From Sphingomonas oryzagri (GTDB lineage Bacteria > Pseudomonadota > Alphaproteobacteria > Sphingomonadales > Sphingomonadaceae): DNA of 64,000 nt. Location of the stretch: assembly GCF_029906645.1 (NCBI RefSeq), contig NZ_JARYGZ010000001.1, forward strand, positions 1,049,208 to 1,113,207. Direction: 5' to 3'. Positions 1-9,079 of this stretch are shown here, piece after piece. A program made the translations under genes and the position numbers. Within the stretch, counting starts at the first letter, position 1. Every line of letters begins with the position of its first letter. Under the pieces are notes generated by a model. The model searched no databases, had not been told where the DNA came from, and worked only from the letters and a program-made list of their open reading frames with translations.

Positions 1-2021
1 GGCAGGAACGCGAAGTCGGTTCCGGGGAAGGCGCGGGGCAACTGCTCGCGCATCGTTTTCACATAGTCCGCGGTCGGATGGTGATCCTCGCCGAGCGTGA
101 TCAGAATGTCGCCGTCCTGCGGGCCGACCGTGCCGGAATTGTTGTAGGTCGTGTTGATGCTCGACACGGGCAGGCCCATGTTGTCGACCACCGTGACGAG
201 CTCATTGGGCGGGATGATCTGGCGGATCTTGCGCTCGATCCGGTCGAACTCGGCTGCCGTGTCCTCGATGCGCGAGCCGACCGGCGCACGGACGTGCAGC
301 GTGATCTGCCCGGCATCCACCGTCGGGAAGAAGTTGCGGCCGAGGAACGGCACCAACAGGAACGACAGCACGACGATGACCAGGAAGCCGATTGCGAACG
401 GCTTGCGGGCACCAAGCGCCCTCTGCAACAACCCGCCATAACCATGGCGCACCTTCTCGAAGCGAGCCTCGAACCCGCGCTGAAAATTGACCAGCGGATT
501 CCGGCTCGTCTGTGCACGCGCATGTTCGTGCGCGGCATCGTGCGGCTTCAGCAGATACATTGCCATCGTCGGCACCAGCGTACGCGACAGGATGAACGAT
601 CCGATCATCGCGAAGACCACGGCCAGGGCCAGCGGCACGAACAGGAAGCCGGCCACGCCGGGCAGGAAGAACATCGGCACGAACACGATGCAGATGCACA
701 GCAGCGAGACGAAGGCCGGCGTCACGATCTGCGCCGCGCCGTCGAGGATCGACTGGACGACGCCCTTCCCCTGCTCGAGATGCCAGTTGATGTTCTCGAT
801 CGTCACCGTCGCATCGTCGACCAGGATGCCGACCGCGAGGCTGAGGCCGCCCAGCGTCATGATGTTGAGCGTGTTGCCCGTCATGCCCAGGAAGATGATC
901 GCGAACAGGATGGCGAGCGGGATCGAGATCGCGATGATCACCGTCGAGCGCCATGATCCGAGGAACAGCAGGATCATGATCGAGGTCAGCGCGGCGGCAA
1001 TGGCGCCTTCCTTGATGACGCCCGAAATCGCGGCGCGCACGAACAGTGACTGATCGCCGATCGGCTGGATCTTGAGCTGCGGCGGCAACGTCGCGGCGAT
1101 GCTCGGGATCTTGTCCTTCACGCCCTGGACGATGGACAGCGTCGAGGCCTTGCCGTTCTTCAGCACGGTCAGCAGCACCGATCGGGTGCCGTCGACGTGG
1201 ACGACGTTCTGCTGCGGCGCGAAGCCATCGCGGACGTGGGCCACGTCGCGCATGTAGATGGTGGCACCGTTGACCGTTTTGACCGGCAGGTCGTTGAACG
1301 CGTCAATCGAATCCGGCGAGTTGTTCAGCGCGATATTGTATTGGAACTCACCGATCTTGGCGAAGCCGACCGGATTGATCTGCTGCTGCGCCGCGATCGC
1401 GTTACCGACGTCCTGCGCCGAAAGCCCCTTGGACTGGAGCGCCTGCGGATCGAGATCGATCTGCACCTGACGTTGCTTGCCGCCCGACGGATACGGCATG
1501 GCCGCGCCGGGAATGGTGACGAGCGCCGGGCGGATCTGGTTCTGCCCCAGATCGAACAGCGTCTTTTCGGACAGGCCGTTGCCGGAGATCGCCAGCTGCA
1601 GGATCGGCACGGTCGACGCGTTGTAGTTCAGGATCAGCGGCGGAGTGACGCCCGGCGGCATCTGCTTCAGCACCGTCTGCGACACGGAGGTAACCTGCGC
1701 GGTCGCGGTGCGGATATCGGCGCCCGGCTGGAAGAAGATCTTCACGACGCCGATGCCGTTCATCGAGTTGCTCTCGATATGCTCGATGTCGTTGACGGTG
1801 GTCGTCAGCACGCGCTCGAACGGCGTGATGATGCGGCCGGACATGTCATCCGGCGACAGGCCGGTATATTGCCACGCCGTCGCGATCACGGGCACGCCGA
1901 TGTTCGGGAAGATGTCGACTGGGGTGCGGGCCGCCTGGAGAACACCGCCGATGGCGATCAGGATCGCCATAACGATGAAGGTCAACGGCCTGGCAAGGGC
2001 GATCCGGACGATCCCGTTCAT
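1..2021 (-). CDS. RND efflux permease, N-terminal part (runs off the window)
   Basis: This is the 5' part of an inner-membrane RND (AcrB/HAE1-type) transporter; about 673 of roughly 1050 residues are present and there is no stop before base 1. The ATG at 2021 follows an in-frame TAG and a GGAG ribosome site. The first membrane helix (about residues 10-30) is followed by the RND signature PVDIFPNIGVPVI, then a porter domain, then the membrane block with ALAVGILVDDATVTIEN, which matches the family's proton-relay helix. It would pump substrates outward with a membrane-fusion protein and an outer-membrane channel, neither of which is in the window. The divergent LysR gene is the likely regulator. 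The substrate cannot be read from the sequence. Confidence 0.9.
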   Translation of the reverse strand, partial: MNGIVRIALARPLTFIVMAILIAIGGVLQAARTPVDIFPNIGVPVIATAWQYTGLSPDDMSGRIITPFERVLTTTVNDIEHIESNSMNGIGVVKIFFQPGADIRTATAQVTSVSQTVLKQMPPGVTPPLILNYNASTVPILQLAISGNGLSEKTLFDLGQNQIRPALVTIPGAAMPYPSGGKQRQVQIDLDPQALQSKGLSAQDVGNAIAAQQQINPVGFAKIGEFQYNIALNNSPDSIDAFNDLPVKTVNGATIYMRDVAHVRDGFAPQQNVVHVDGTRSVLLTVLKNGKASTLSIVQGVKDKIPSIAATLPPQLKIQPIGDQSLFVRAAISGVIKEGAIAAALTSIMILLFLGSWRSTVIIAISIPLAILFAIIFLGMTGNTLNIMTLGGLSLAVGILVDDATVTIENINWHLEQGKGVVQSILDGAAQIVTPAFVSLLCICIVFVPMFFLPGVAGFLFVPLALAVVFAMIGSFILSRTLVPTMAMYLLKPHDAAHEHARAQTSRNPLVNFQRGFEARFEKVRHGYGGLLQRALGARKPFAIGFLVIVVLSFLLVPFLGRNFFPTVDAGQITLHVRAPVGSRIEDTAAEFDRIERKIRQIIPPNELVTVVDNMGLPVSSINTTYNNSGTVGPQDGDILITLGEDHHPTADYVKTMREQLPRAFPGTDFAFL

Positions 2022-2204
2022 CGTGCTGCGCTACTCCGGGAGGCGGCCGGGAAGGCAGCCGAAAGACAGGCGCCGAACCCCATGCCCGCACCGCCGAGGG
2101 GGGATGACGGGGGCACAAGGTCCGGACGCCACCGCCATTGCTCCCGCTGTCATTGCTAGTCCAGTATGGATTTGCAACGGATCGAGACGTATAAGCTATC
2201 GATC
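2022..2204. promoter_or_regulatory. Divergent control region between RND permease and LysR regulator
   Basis: The 183 bases separate two divergently transcribed genes, the usual arrangement for a LysR regulator and its target. I did not find a convincing T-N11-A box by eye, so only the context supports regulation. Confidence 0.45.
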
Positions 2205-3116
2205 ATGGAACTCCGTCACCTCCGCTACTTCGTGAAGGTCGCCAGCGAGCTGCATTTCGGCCGCGCCGCCGAGGCATTAGGCATCTCGCAGCCACCACTC
2301 AGCCAGCAGATCCGATTGCTTGAAACGGAACTGGGTGTGCAACTTTTCGAACGATCGAGCCGGAAGGTGCGGCTGACCACCGCCGGGCGGCTGTTTCTCG
2401 AAGAAGCGAAGGCGACATTGGCGCAGGCGGATCACGCCGTCCGCGTCACCCGGCGCGCCGCCACCGGCGAGGTGGGCGAGCTATCCATCGGCCTCTCCGC
2501 ATCGACGCTGTATGTCGAGATGGTGGCCGACGCGATCAGCACCTTTCACCACCAGCATCCCGACGTGCATCTCATCTTCAAGGAATTATCGATCGATGCC
2601 CAGCGCGATGCGGTCGAGAATGGCGGCCTCGATCTTGGTTTCGTGCGATCTCGCGCAAAGCCGATCCTGCCCGAAAGCGTGACGAGCACCTGCCTCATCA
2701 CCGACAGGATGTATGTCGCCATGCGCAAGGGGCATCGACTTTCGGCCTGTGCGGGGCCGGTCGACGTCGCCGAACTGGCCGGCGAGCCCATGGTCCATTA
2801 CCCCTATGATCGGGAGGGTTTCCTCGACGATCTTCGCAAGCTGTTCGGTAGCATCGGCCATCGCCCCCGGCTGGTGCAGGAAACCCACGAGATGTCGACC
2901 CTGCTCGGCCTCGTTTCCGCGGGGTTCGGAATTTCGATTCTGCCGGGTTCGCTGCGGCGGTTGGAAGTCGATACACTCCACTATCGCGAGCTGAGCGGGG
3001 AGACCGCGCTCAGTTCGATGTGGCTGCTCCATCGCAGCGAAGGAGCGAGCGCAACGGCACTGCGCTTCATCGATCTTCTTCGACCTGCCGACCAGATCGC
3101 GACCCGCGCGGCCTGA
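2205..3116 (+). CDS. LysR-family transcriptional regulator
   Basis: This is a 303-residue LysR-type regulator. The N-terminal winged helix-turn-helix is typical (MELRHLRYFVKVASELHF, then AAEALGISQPPLSQQIRLLE), and a periplasmic-binding-protein-like effector domain follows from about residue 90. I chose the ATG at 2205 because LysR proteins start with MELRHLRYF; an upstream ATG at 2166 would add 13 atypical residues. It is divergent from the RND permease, so it probably controls that efflux system. The effector is unknown. Confidence 0.92.
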   Translation: MELRHLRYFVKVASELHFGRAAEALGISQPPLSQQIRLLETELGVQLFERSSRKVRLTTAGRLFLEEAKATLAQADHAVRVTRRAATGEVGELSIGLSASTLYVEMVADAISTFHHQHPDVHLIFKELSIDAQRDAVENGGLDLGFVRSRAKPILPESVTSTCLITDRMYVAMRKGHRLSACAGPVDVAELAGEPMVHYPYDREGFLDDLRKLFGSIGHRPRLVQETHEMSTLLGLVSAGFGISILPGSLRRLEVDTLHYRELSGETALSSMWLLHRSEGASATALRFIDLLRPADQIATRAA

Positions 3117-3133
3117 TGATGCGGCCTGATGAT
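3108..3133. repeat. Perfect tandem 13-mer (2 copies) at the LysR stop codon
   Basis: GCGGCCTGATGAT occurs at 3108-3120 and again at 3121-3133. The LysR stop codon TGA (3114-3116) lies in the first copy, so the duplication leaves the protein unchanged. It looks like a small slippage duplication. Confidence 0.9.
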
Positions 3134-3186
3134 GGTGCCCGATCTCGGCTTTGCCGCCATGTTCGGGCAATGCTAACCGCGCGTCC

Positions 3187-4302
3187 ATGACCGCCTCCGC
3201 TCCGCCCGCCATAAGATCGATCGGCATCGTCCTGCACGATTTCCCGCTCGGCGGCACCGAGCGCATCGCGCTGCGGCTGGCGCACGCATGGATCGAGCGC
3301 GGCGTCGCGGTCACGATCTTCGTTGGAGAAGATCGCGGACCCCTGCGCGCGCTTGTTCCGACGGGAGCACGACTGGTCCTTGCCGAGCCGCCTATCCCGA
3401 GAGGACGTGGATCACGCAAGCGGCTGGGCACGGCGGCGGCGGTATTCTTCACCCACAATCCCGTCGACGGCCTGTTCGTCCCCGGCAATTTCCATTGGGA
3501 AATCGTCCCGGCGCTCGCCCGTATTCCTCATCGCCCGCCGGTACTCGTGCAGATCAGTTCGCCGCTGCGGATGAAGCCCCGCGGTTTCCTTCGTCAGTTC
3601 GCGTTCGAGCGGCGGATGCGTCGCCTGCTACGCGACGCCGATGCACTGATCGCGATGGGGCCGCTGCATCGGGCGCAGGCGGACAGCATCATGGGGCGGG
3701 CGGTCGCAACCGCGATCCCCCTCCCCGCCCTCGATGACGAGCGCCCCGTCAGGGCTGGATCGGGAAAGACCATCCTCGCTGCGGGACGACTGATCCATCA
3801 GAAGGGCTTCGACCTGCTGATCGACGCCTTCGCCGATCTCGACGATCCGGAGGCTCGATTGGTGATTGCCGGCAGCGGCCCGGAGGAAGCCGCACTGGCC
3901 GGCCGGATCGCGGCCCGAAAGCTGGGCGGCAGGGTCGAACTCGCCGGCTTCGTGCCGGACATCGCCCCGCTGCTCGACGAGGCACGGCTGTTCGTGATGG
4001 CGTCGCGGTTCGAGGGGTACGGGGCGGTGATCGTGGAGGCGCTGGGCGCCGGCCGCCCTGTCGTCGCGACCGCCTCGACGCCGGCGGTCGAGGATGTGCT
4101 GGGCGATCCGGAAAGCGGCATCGTCGTGCCGATCGAGGATGTCGGCTCGCTCCGCAATGCCATGCGTGCCTTGCTCGATCGCCCCGCCCCGGATCCCCAC
4201 CACCTTGCCGGCATCGTCGATGGCTATCGCATCGGTGCGGGCGCGAAGGCCTATCTGGATAGCTTCCGGTCGGTGCTCGCCAGTCGGCGCGAGGTCGCAT
4301 GA
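3187..4302 (+). CDS. GT4-family glycosyltransferase
   Basis: This is a GT-B fold retaining glycosyltransferase of about 371 residues, expected to add a sugar to a lipid-linked or surface polysaccharide at the cytoplasmic face. The N-terminal Rossmann domain carries the glycine-rich loop PLGGTERIALRLA. The C-terminal donor domain has AAGRLIHQKGFDLLIDAF and the E-x7-E signature SRFEGYGAVIVEALGAG. ATG 3187 gives a normal N-terminus; an upstream start at 3151 adds 12 unlikely residues. The stop overlaps the next glycosyltransferase start by 4 bases, so the two are co-translated. Donor and acceptor are unknown. Confidence 0.88.
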   Translation: MTASAPPAIRSIGIVLHDFPLGGTERIALRLAHAWIERGVAVTIFVGEDRGPLRALVPTGARLVLAEPPIPRGRGSRKRLGTAAAVFFTHNPVDGLFVPGNFHWEIVPALARIPHRPPVLVQISSPLRMKPRGFLRQFAFERRMRRLLRDADALIAMGPLHRAQADSIMGRAVATAIPLPALDDERPVRAGSGKTILAAGRLIHQKGFDLLIDAFADLDDPEARLVIAGSGPEEAALAGRIAARKLGGRVELAGFVPDIAPLLDEARLFVMASRFEGYGAVIVEALGAGRPVVATASTPAVEDVLGDPESGIVVPIEDVGSLRNAMRALLDRPAPDPHHLAGIVDGYRIGAGAKAYLDSFRSVLASRREVA

Positions 4303-5369
4303 TGCGGATCGCCTATGTCATCAATTCCGTCGAAGGCGGTGGCGCAGCCTTGCCGGTCCCTTCGATCGCCGAGGTTTTGCGCGGCTGCGGCGCGGAGGTT
4401 CGCATCTATGCCCTCACGCGCCGGGATGGCCGCGCGATCCCGCCGATGGAGGCGGCCGGGCTGGAGGTCATCGTACGCGACGGTGGCGAGAAGGATCATC
4501 TCGCCGCGCTGGGCTGGCTCGACGAGCGCATGGCTCAGGATCGGCCGACGCATATCTGGACGTCGCTCACCCGCGCGACGCTGCTTGGCCAGATGGTTGG
4601 TCTGCGCCGCCGCATCCCCGTGGTCAGTTGGCAACATGCCGCCTACCTCAAGCCTGCTAACCGGCGGCTGCTGCGTCTGCTCCAACCCCTCTCCCGCCTA
4701 TGGGTTGGGGATTCGGATGCGGTGACGAAGCTGACCGCCGAGCGGCTCAAGGTGCCGCCCGGCAGACTCGTCCAGTGGCCGATCTTCCGCGCCGATCCCG
4801 CCGCTCCGACCGCGAGGGGGTGGAACCCCGGCGAACCCGTACGGATCGGCAGCCTCGGCCGCCTCCATCCGGTCAAGGGTTATGACGTGCTGATCGATGC
4901 ACTGGCCCAGCTTCCGGGCGGCTTGCCAGCCCTGCAGGTCGTCATCGCCGGCGAAGGGGCCGAGCGCGACAATCTTCAGCAGCGCGCCGATGCCGCGGGT
5001 GTCGCGATCAACTTTGCCGGCTATTCGGCGAACCCGCGCGATTTCCTCGCCGGGCTGCACCTCTACGTCCAGCCTTCCCGTTCGGAGGGGCTGTGCGTTG
5101 GCGCGCATGAGGCGATGCAGGCGGGGCTGCCGGTGATCGCCAGCACGGTCGGCCAATTGCCCTATTCCGTCACCGCCGGCCGCAACGGACTGACCGTGCC
5201 ACCTGGCGATGCCGCAGCGCTGGCGACGGCATTGGCCGAACTGCTCGCGCACTCCGACCGCCTTGCGATACTCGGCACCCAGGCCCGCAGTGACGTCCTC
5301 GATCGCTTTTCATCGGATCGCTTCCGTGAGGCGGGGTCTGCGATCGTCGAGCGGATGCGGCGCTTCTAG
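4299..5369 (+). CDS. GT4-family glycosyltransferase
   Basis: This 356-residue GT-B enzyme is coupled to the preceding glycosyltransferase through an ATGA overlap. It has the N-terminal VINSVEGGGAA loop, the donor-site block GSLGRLHPVKGYDVLIDAL and the E-x7-E motif in PSRSEGLCVGAHEAMQAG. It probably acts on the same glycan as its partner, adding a different residue. Its stop codon overlaps the stop of the convergent gene by two bases (5367-5368). Confidence 0.88.
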   Translation: MMRIAYVINSVEGGGAALPVPSIAEVLRGCGAEVRIYALTRRDGRAIPPMEAAGLEVIVRDGGEKDHLAALGWLDERMAQDRPTHIWTSLTRATLLGQMVGLRRRIPVVSWQHAAYLKPANRRLLRLLQPLSRLWVGDSDAVTKLTAERLKVPPGRLVQWPIFRADPAAPTARGWNPGEPVRIGSLGRLHPVKGYDVLIDALAQLPGGLPALQVVIAGEGAERDNLQQRADAAGVAINFAGYSANPRDFLAGLHLYVQPSRSEGLCVGAHEAMQAGLPVIASTVGQLPYSVTAGRNGLTVPPGDAAALATALAELLAHSDRLAILGTQARSDVLDRFSSDRFREAGSAIVERMRRF

Positions 5370-6259
5370 AGCTTCGCCAGCTCGCGCCTTGCCAGCACCG
5401 CCAGGCTGCGGGGAGACAGCAGCTTGCGCTTCACGTCGATCAGCGTCGCGTCGCCGATTGCGGAGAGCGTGTGCAGCCCCGCATCGAACGGCGCGAAACT
5501 GCGGGGCATGGCGAGTGGTTCGCCGAGTTCGGCGTCGAACAGGTCTGGCGTCAGCCTGTGGACGGTCAAAGGCCGGATCGCGCCGCCATAGGTCCGGCTG
5601 CAATCCTGCACGGGAATGACGAGCGCACCGTCAAGCACCACCGGAGTCCCGCCCGGCCTGCTGCCGTCGGTGCCGATCCGGACCGGGTTCCGCGCATGGG
5701 ATGTCCATGGCCCGTCGATCCGCTCGGCCCAGGCTGCGAACAAGGCGCCGGTCTTGCTGCGCTCGCCGCCGTCGGCGGCCGAATAGAACAGCCACCACAG
5801 GCCGTCATGGAAGACCGGCGTCGCATCGATCGCGACATGGCCGAGCGGCAGCGCGCCGACGGGTTCCCACCGCCATGGAAATTCGGCAGCCCGGTACAAG
5901 GTGAGCCGACCGGATCGATAGGCCTCGGGGAGCATATATGTCTCGCCCTCCGCCTCGAGCACGAACGGGTAGGACAGGTGCCACGGCTCGGTAAGTACGG
6001 GGCGCAGATCGAGCAGGCTCCCGTCGCGCGTCATCACCAGACACTCGATCGTGCCGTGCCGGGTGCGATAGTCGTAATGCTCGACGAAGATGTGGCGCCG
6101 GCCGTCCCGCTCGATCCCGAACGGATCGGCGAGGAAGCGGAGATACCCCTCCGCCGGCAACCAGCGACATGCGAAGCCGTCCACGGTCCCCGCCCGCAGC
6201 ACCGCCTCGATCGGCGCCTCGACGATCAGCGGGCGCCAGATATCCTTCGCGAGCGGCAT
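5366..6259 (-). CDS. Glucosamine-IPC-transferase-like beta-propeller protein
   Basis: This 297-residue protein resembles the N-terminal five-bladed propeller domain found in plant glucosamine inositolphosphorylceramide transferases and in bacterial polysaccharide clusters. Visible features are FLADPFGIERDGRRHIFVEHYDY, the blade with HLSYPFVLEAEGETYMLPE, and later blades with GLWWLFYSA and GGTPVVLDGALVIPVQD. No separate transferase domain is attached, so it may be a carbohydrate-binding or partner protein. It lies 37 bases downstream of the glycerophosphotransferase-like gene on the same strand and belongs to the polysaccharide cluster. Family assignment is from motif memory; the biochemical role is unknown. 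Confidence 0.7.
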   Translation of the reverse strand: MPLAKDIWRPLIVEAPIEAVLRAGTVDGFACRWLPAEGYLRFLADPFGIERDGRRHIFVEHYDYRTRHGTIECLVMTRDGSLLDLRPVLTEPWHLSYPFVLEAEGETYMLPEAYRSGRLTLYRAAEFPWRWEPVGALPLGHVAIDATPVFHDGLWWLFYSAADGGERSKTGALFAAWAERIDGPWTSHARNPVRIGTDGSRPGGTPVVLDGALVIPVQDCSRTYGGAIRPLTVHRLTPDLFDAELGEPLAMPRSFAPFDAGLHTLSAIGDATLIDVKRKLLSPRSLAVLARRELAKL

Positions 6260-6296
6260 GGCGCCTCCCTCTCACGCCTTTTCGCGATGGGCAAGA

Positions 6297-7526
6297 TCAG
6301 GCGGCGACGACGCTCGACTGATCGACGGGGCGTGCCGCTGCGGGGCGCAACGGAACGACCGAGCGGACGGTCGGACGCTCCAGCGCCGAAAGCACCGCAT
6401 CGGCCGCGCGCGACGCCGAAGGCTGATCCGTCAGATCGAAACTGCGGCCGAACAGCTCGCGCTGAACCGGAAGATAGTCCGCATGGCTTGCCACGGCGCG
6501 ATCCAGCGCCGCGCCAAGGTTCTCCGGATTCTCGATCACCGGACCCGTCCGCCAATGGGCATAGTTCGCGTCGCCCTGCCATTCGACGCCGTGGCTGTTG
6601 AGGAACAGGCAGGGGCGCGGGCGGTAGAGGAATTCGTAGATCTGGCTGCTCACGTCACCGAGATAGATGTCGGCCGCCGCCGTGTAGGTCATGTCGGTGC
6701 AGGCGCGGCTGCCAAGATCGACGTGGATGTTCGGTGCATCGAGCACCTGCTGATCGATCAGGCCTGGGCGATCCACCCGCAGCTTGTCGATCGTCAGCAC
6801 GAAGCGCCGGTGGAACAGCATCACGTGCGGCGCGAAGATCAGATTGTAGCGATCGTCGTGCAGGAAATGTTCGAGTACCGCGCGCCCGTGGCGATACCAG
6901 GACGACAGATGCGGCGAGACGTGCGGATTGTAGAGTACCGTCGGCTTGCCGTTCGCCTGCATGGGCAGACGTGGCGGCACCGCCGGCATCAGGTCGAACT
7001 TCGGATAGCCGACGGTCGACAGCCGTTCCGGCGCGACGCCCGCTTCCTGTATCAGCCGCTCGCGAATCTTCGGGCCGGACACCAGCACGTGATCGAAACC
7101 CGCGCTGCTCTTGTTGAAGCCGATGGCACGATCGCCCGCGCCGTGTCGCGTGTGGATCAGGCGAAGCCCGTCCAGCCCGTACCGGGTCTTCAGCAGCAGC
7201 GAAGTCTTCTCGGCTACCACCAGCGCGTCCAGCGAGCCGAAGAAATCGAGATTGTCGCGGTAGATTCCGACCTTCGAGACCGGCAGCACGGCCTCCAGAT
7301 GCCGGGCGGCGAAACGGGTGAGACGGGTGCGCAAACCGAGTTGCTTGATCGGGATATCCATCCCGGCGGCCGTCAGGTGCCGGCGCACCTCGTCGGTCAG
7401 CCGGCGGCTCGTCGTCGCGATCACGATGTCCTGCGAAGGCGCCTGCAGCGCCAGCGCCATCGCGATTGGCAGCGAATGAGCGACCTGATGGATCTGGTCG
7501 TGATTGAAGAGGAAACCGATCTTCAT
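6297..7526 (-). CDS. CDP-glycerol glycerophosphotransferase-like protein
   Basis: This is a protein of about 409 residues related to the CDP-glycerol:poly(glycerophosphate) glycerophosphotransferase (TagF/B-like) fold. It starts with a Rossmann strand KIGFLFNHDQIHQV. The middle has TRHGAGDRAIGFN, and the C-terminal nucleotide site has AAADIYLGDVSSQIYEFLYRPRPCLFLNSHG, the typical D-x-S-S-x-x-x-E signature. The ATG at 7526 begins a clean N-terminus; an upstream in-frame start at 7547 adds seven residues. In this context it probably decorates a capsule, O-antigen or similar glycan. The true donor is not determinable. Confidence 0.75.
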   Translation of the reverse strand: MKIGFLFNHDQIHQVAHSLPIAMALALQAPSQDIVIATTSRRLTDEVRRHLTAAGMDIPIKQLGLRTRLTRFAARHLEAVLPVSKVGIYRDNLDFFGSLDALVVAEKTSLLLKTRYGLDGLRLIHTRHGAGDRAIGFNKSSAGFDHVLVSGPKIRERLIQEAGVAPERLSTVGYPKFDLMPAVPPRLPMQANGKPTVLYNPHVSPHLSSWYRHGRAVLEHFLHDDRYNLIFAPHVMLFHRRFVLTIDKLRVDRPGLIDQQVLDAPNIHVDLGSRACTDMTYTAAADIYLGDVSSQIYEFLYRPRPCLFLNSHGVEWQGDANYAHWRTGPVIENPENLGAALDRAVASHADYLPVQRELFGRSFDLTDQPSASRAADAVLSALERPTVRSVVPLRPAAARPVDQSSVVAA

Positions 7527-7731
7527 AGCCGCCGTGCGTAGATGCATCTGTATGTATGAGACGTAGCCGAGCCGACCGACCCGCAGCCTGTCCTGCCCAT
7601 TAAAAGACGCTCATGGAATCTTTGATGACACGGACCGACGTGCATTTCGCACGGAATGGGGATAATGCGTGGCCGACCGACAGACCGGCGCCTCGACGCG
7701 GAGGGTGTGCGGCTAGATCACCGAACGGAAA

Positions 7732-9075
7732 ATGCAAGCCGAATCAGCCCTGAAACGCGTGCTCGCCAATCTTGCGCACCTGCTTGGGGGCAAGGCAGCG
7801 GCAGGGCTCATGAGCCTCGTCTATCTCGTGATCGTCGCCCGCACGCTGGGCGTTCACGATTATGGCGAGCTGGTCCTCGTGAACGGCTATGTCGTGTTCC
7901 TGGGCAGTCTGATCGCCTTTTCCGGTTTCCATGGCGTGGTGCGATACGGCGCGCTCGCGGTCGAGGCCGGCGATCCGGAGCGACTGGCGCGGATCGTACG
8001 CTTCATGGCGCTGATCGAAGGGATGCTCGGCATCCTGGCGTTGGTCGTCGCGCTGGTGGCGGTGCCCTTCGTCGGCCCGCGGCTCGGATGGTCGGCCGAG
8101 GCGATGCGCATGGCCGTGCCCTACAGTCTCGCCGTGTTCGCCAATGTCCGCGCCACGCCGCAGGGGCTGCTGCAGATTGCGGGGCGTTTCGATCTCGTGG
8201 GACTGCATCAGGCGGTATCGCCGAGCGTCCGCCTGATCGGCACGCTGATCGTCTGGGCGTGCGGCGGCGGGCTGGACGGGTTCCTGCTCGTCTGGCTGCT
8301 CTCCTCGATCGCTGAAGGCGGGGCCATGTGGGCGCTCGGCCTCGTCGCATGGCGGAAACTCGCCGTGGGTCAGCGGCTACGTGGCCCGTGGCGCGGACTG
8401 CTGCGGGATGGGGAAGGCTTTGGGCGCTTCATCCTGGTGACCAACTTCGATCTTACCTTGCGCGAACTGGCGCCCAATCTCGCGCCGCTGACGATCGGCT
8501 GGATGTTGGGTCCGGTAGCAGCCGGTCTCTTCTCGCTGGCGCAGCGGGCGACCACCCTGCTCCAGCAGCCCGCGATCCTGCTCTCGCAGGCGAGCTATGC
8601 GGTGCTGGCCGATCTCGTCGCCAAGCGCCGCTTCGACCAGCTACGCCGCACGGTATGGCGCAGCGCGACGCTGGCGGGCGCGCTCGGGACGCCGATCGTG
8701 CTCGCCTTCTGGTTCGCGGGCGATCGCCTCCTGCCAATGCTGGGTGGACACACCTTCCAGGGCGGCGTCGCGATCGTGACTCTCATTGCGGGAGCGCGGC
8801 TGGCTGCGCTGATCGCATCGCCGATCACCTCCGGGTTGACGGCGCTCGGCAAACCCCAGCGTTCGATGACGGCGACGCTCGCCACCAATCTCGCGCTCTA
8901 CCCTCTCCTGCCGCTCCTGATCTGGTGGCTGGGGTTGCACGGGGCAGGCCTTCACGCGCTCGTCCAGAACGTGATCGCGACCGGGATGCTGATACTCTTC
9001 TTCTACAAGGACGCGCGCGATCCCCTGCCCGAACCGGCGACGCCGGTCGCCCGCCCGATCGAGACCATCGCCTGA
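7732..9075 (+). CDS. Wzx-type polysaccharide flippase
   Basis: This 447-residue membrane protein of the MOP superfamily (Wzx / oligosaccharide flippase) has about 12-14 hydrophobic segments spread over its whole length. The N-terminal block HLLGGKAAAGLMSLVYLVIVARTLG is typical. It would flip undecaprenyl-linked repeat units across the inner membrane for surface polysaccharide assembly. It is divergent from the glycerophosphotransferase-like gene and completes a glycan cluster with the two GT4 enzymes, but no polymerase is seen nearby. Confidence 0.85.
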   Translation: MQAESALKRVLANLAHLLGGKAAAGLMSLVYLVIVARTLGVHDYGELVLVNGYVVFLGSLIAFSGFHGVVRYGALAVEAGDPERLARIVRFMALIEGMLGILALVVALVAVPFVGPRLGWSAEAMRMAVPYSLAVFANVRATPQGLLQIAGRFDLVGLHQAVSPSVRLIGTLIVWACGGGLDGFLLVWLLSSIAEGGAMWALGLVAWRKLAVGQRLRGPWRGLLRDGEGFGRFILVTNFDLTLRELAPNLAPLTIGWMLGPVAAGLFSLAQRATTLLQQPAILLSQASYAVLADLVAKRRFDQLRRTVWRSATLAGALGTPIVLAFWFAGDRLLPMLGGHTFQGGVAIVTLIAGARLAALIASPITSGLTALGKPQRSMTATLATNLALYPLLPLLIWWLGLHGAGLHALVQNVIATGMLILFFYKDARDPLPEPATPVARPIETIA

Positions 9076-9079
9076 ACGC

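Noticed and set aside
78..956. Long plus-strand open frames over the RND permease
   Set aside because: They are antisense shadows of a well-supported permease, rich in Arg/Asp/His with no domain.
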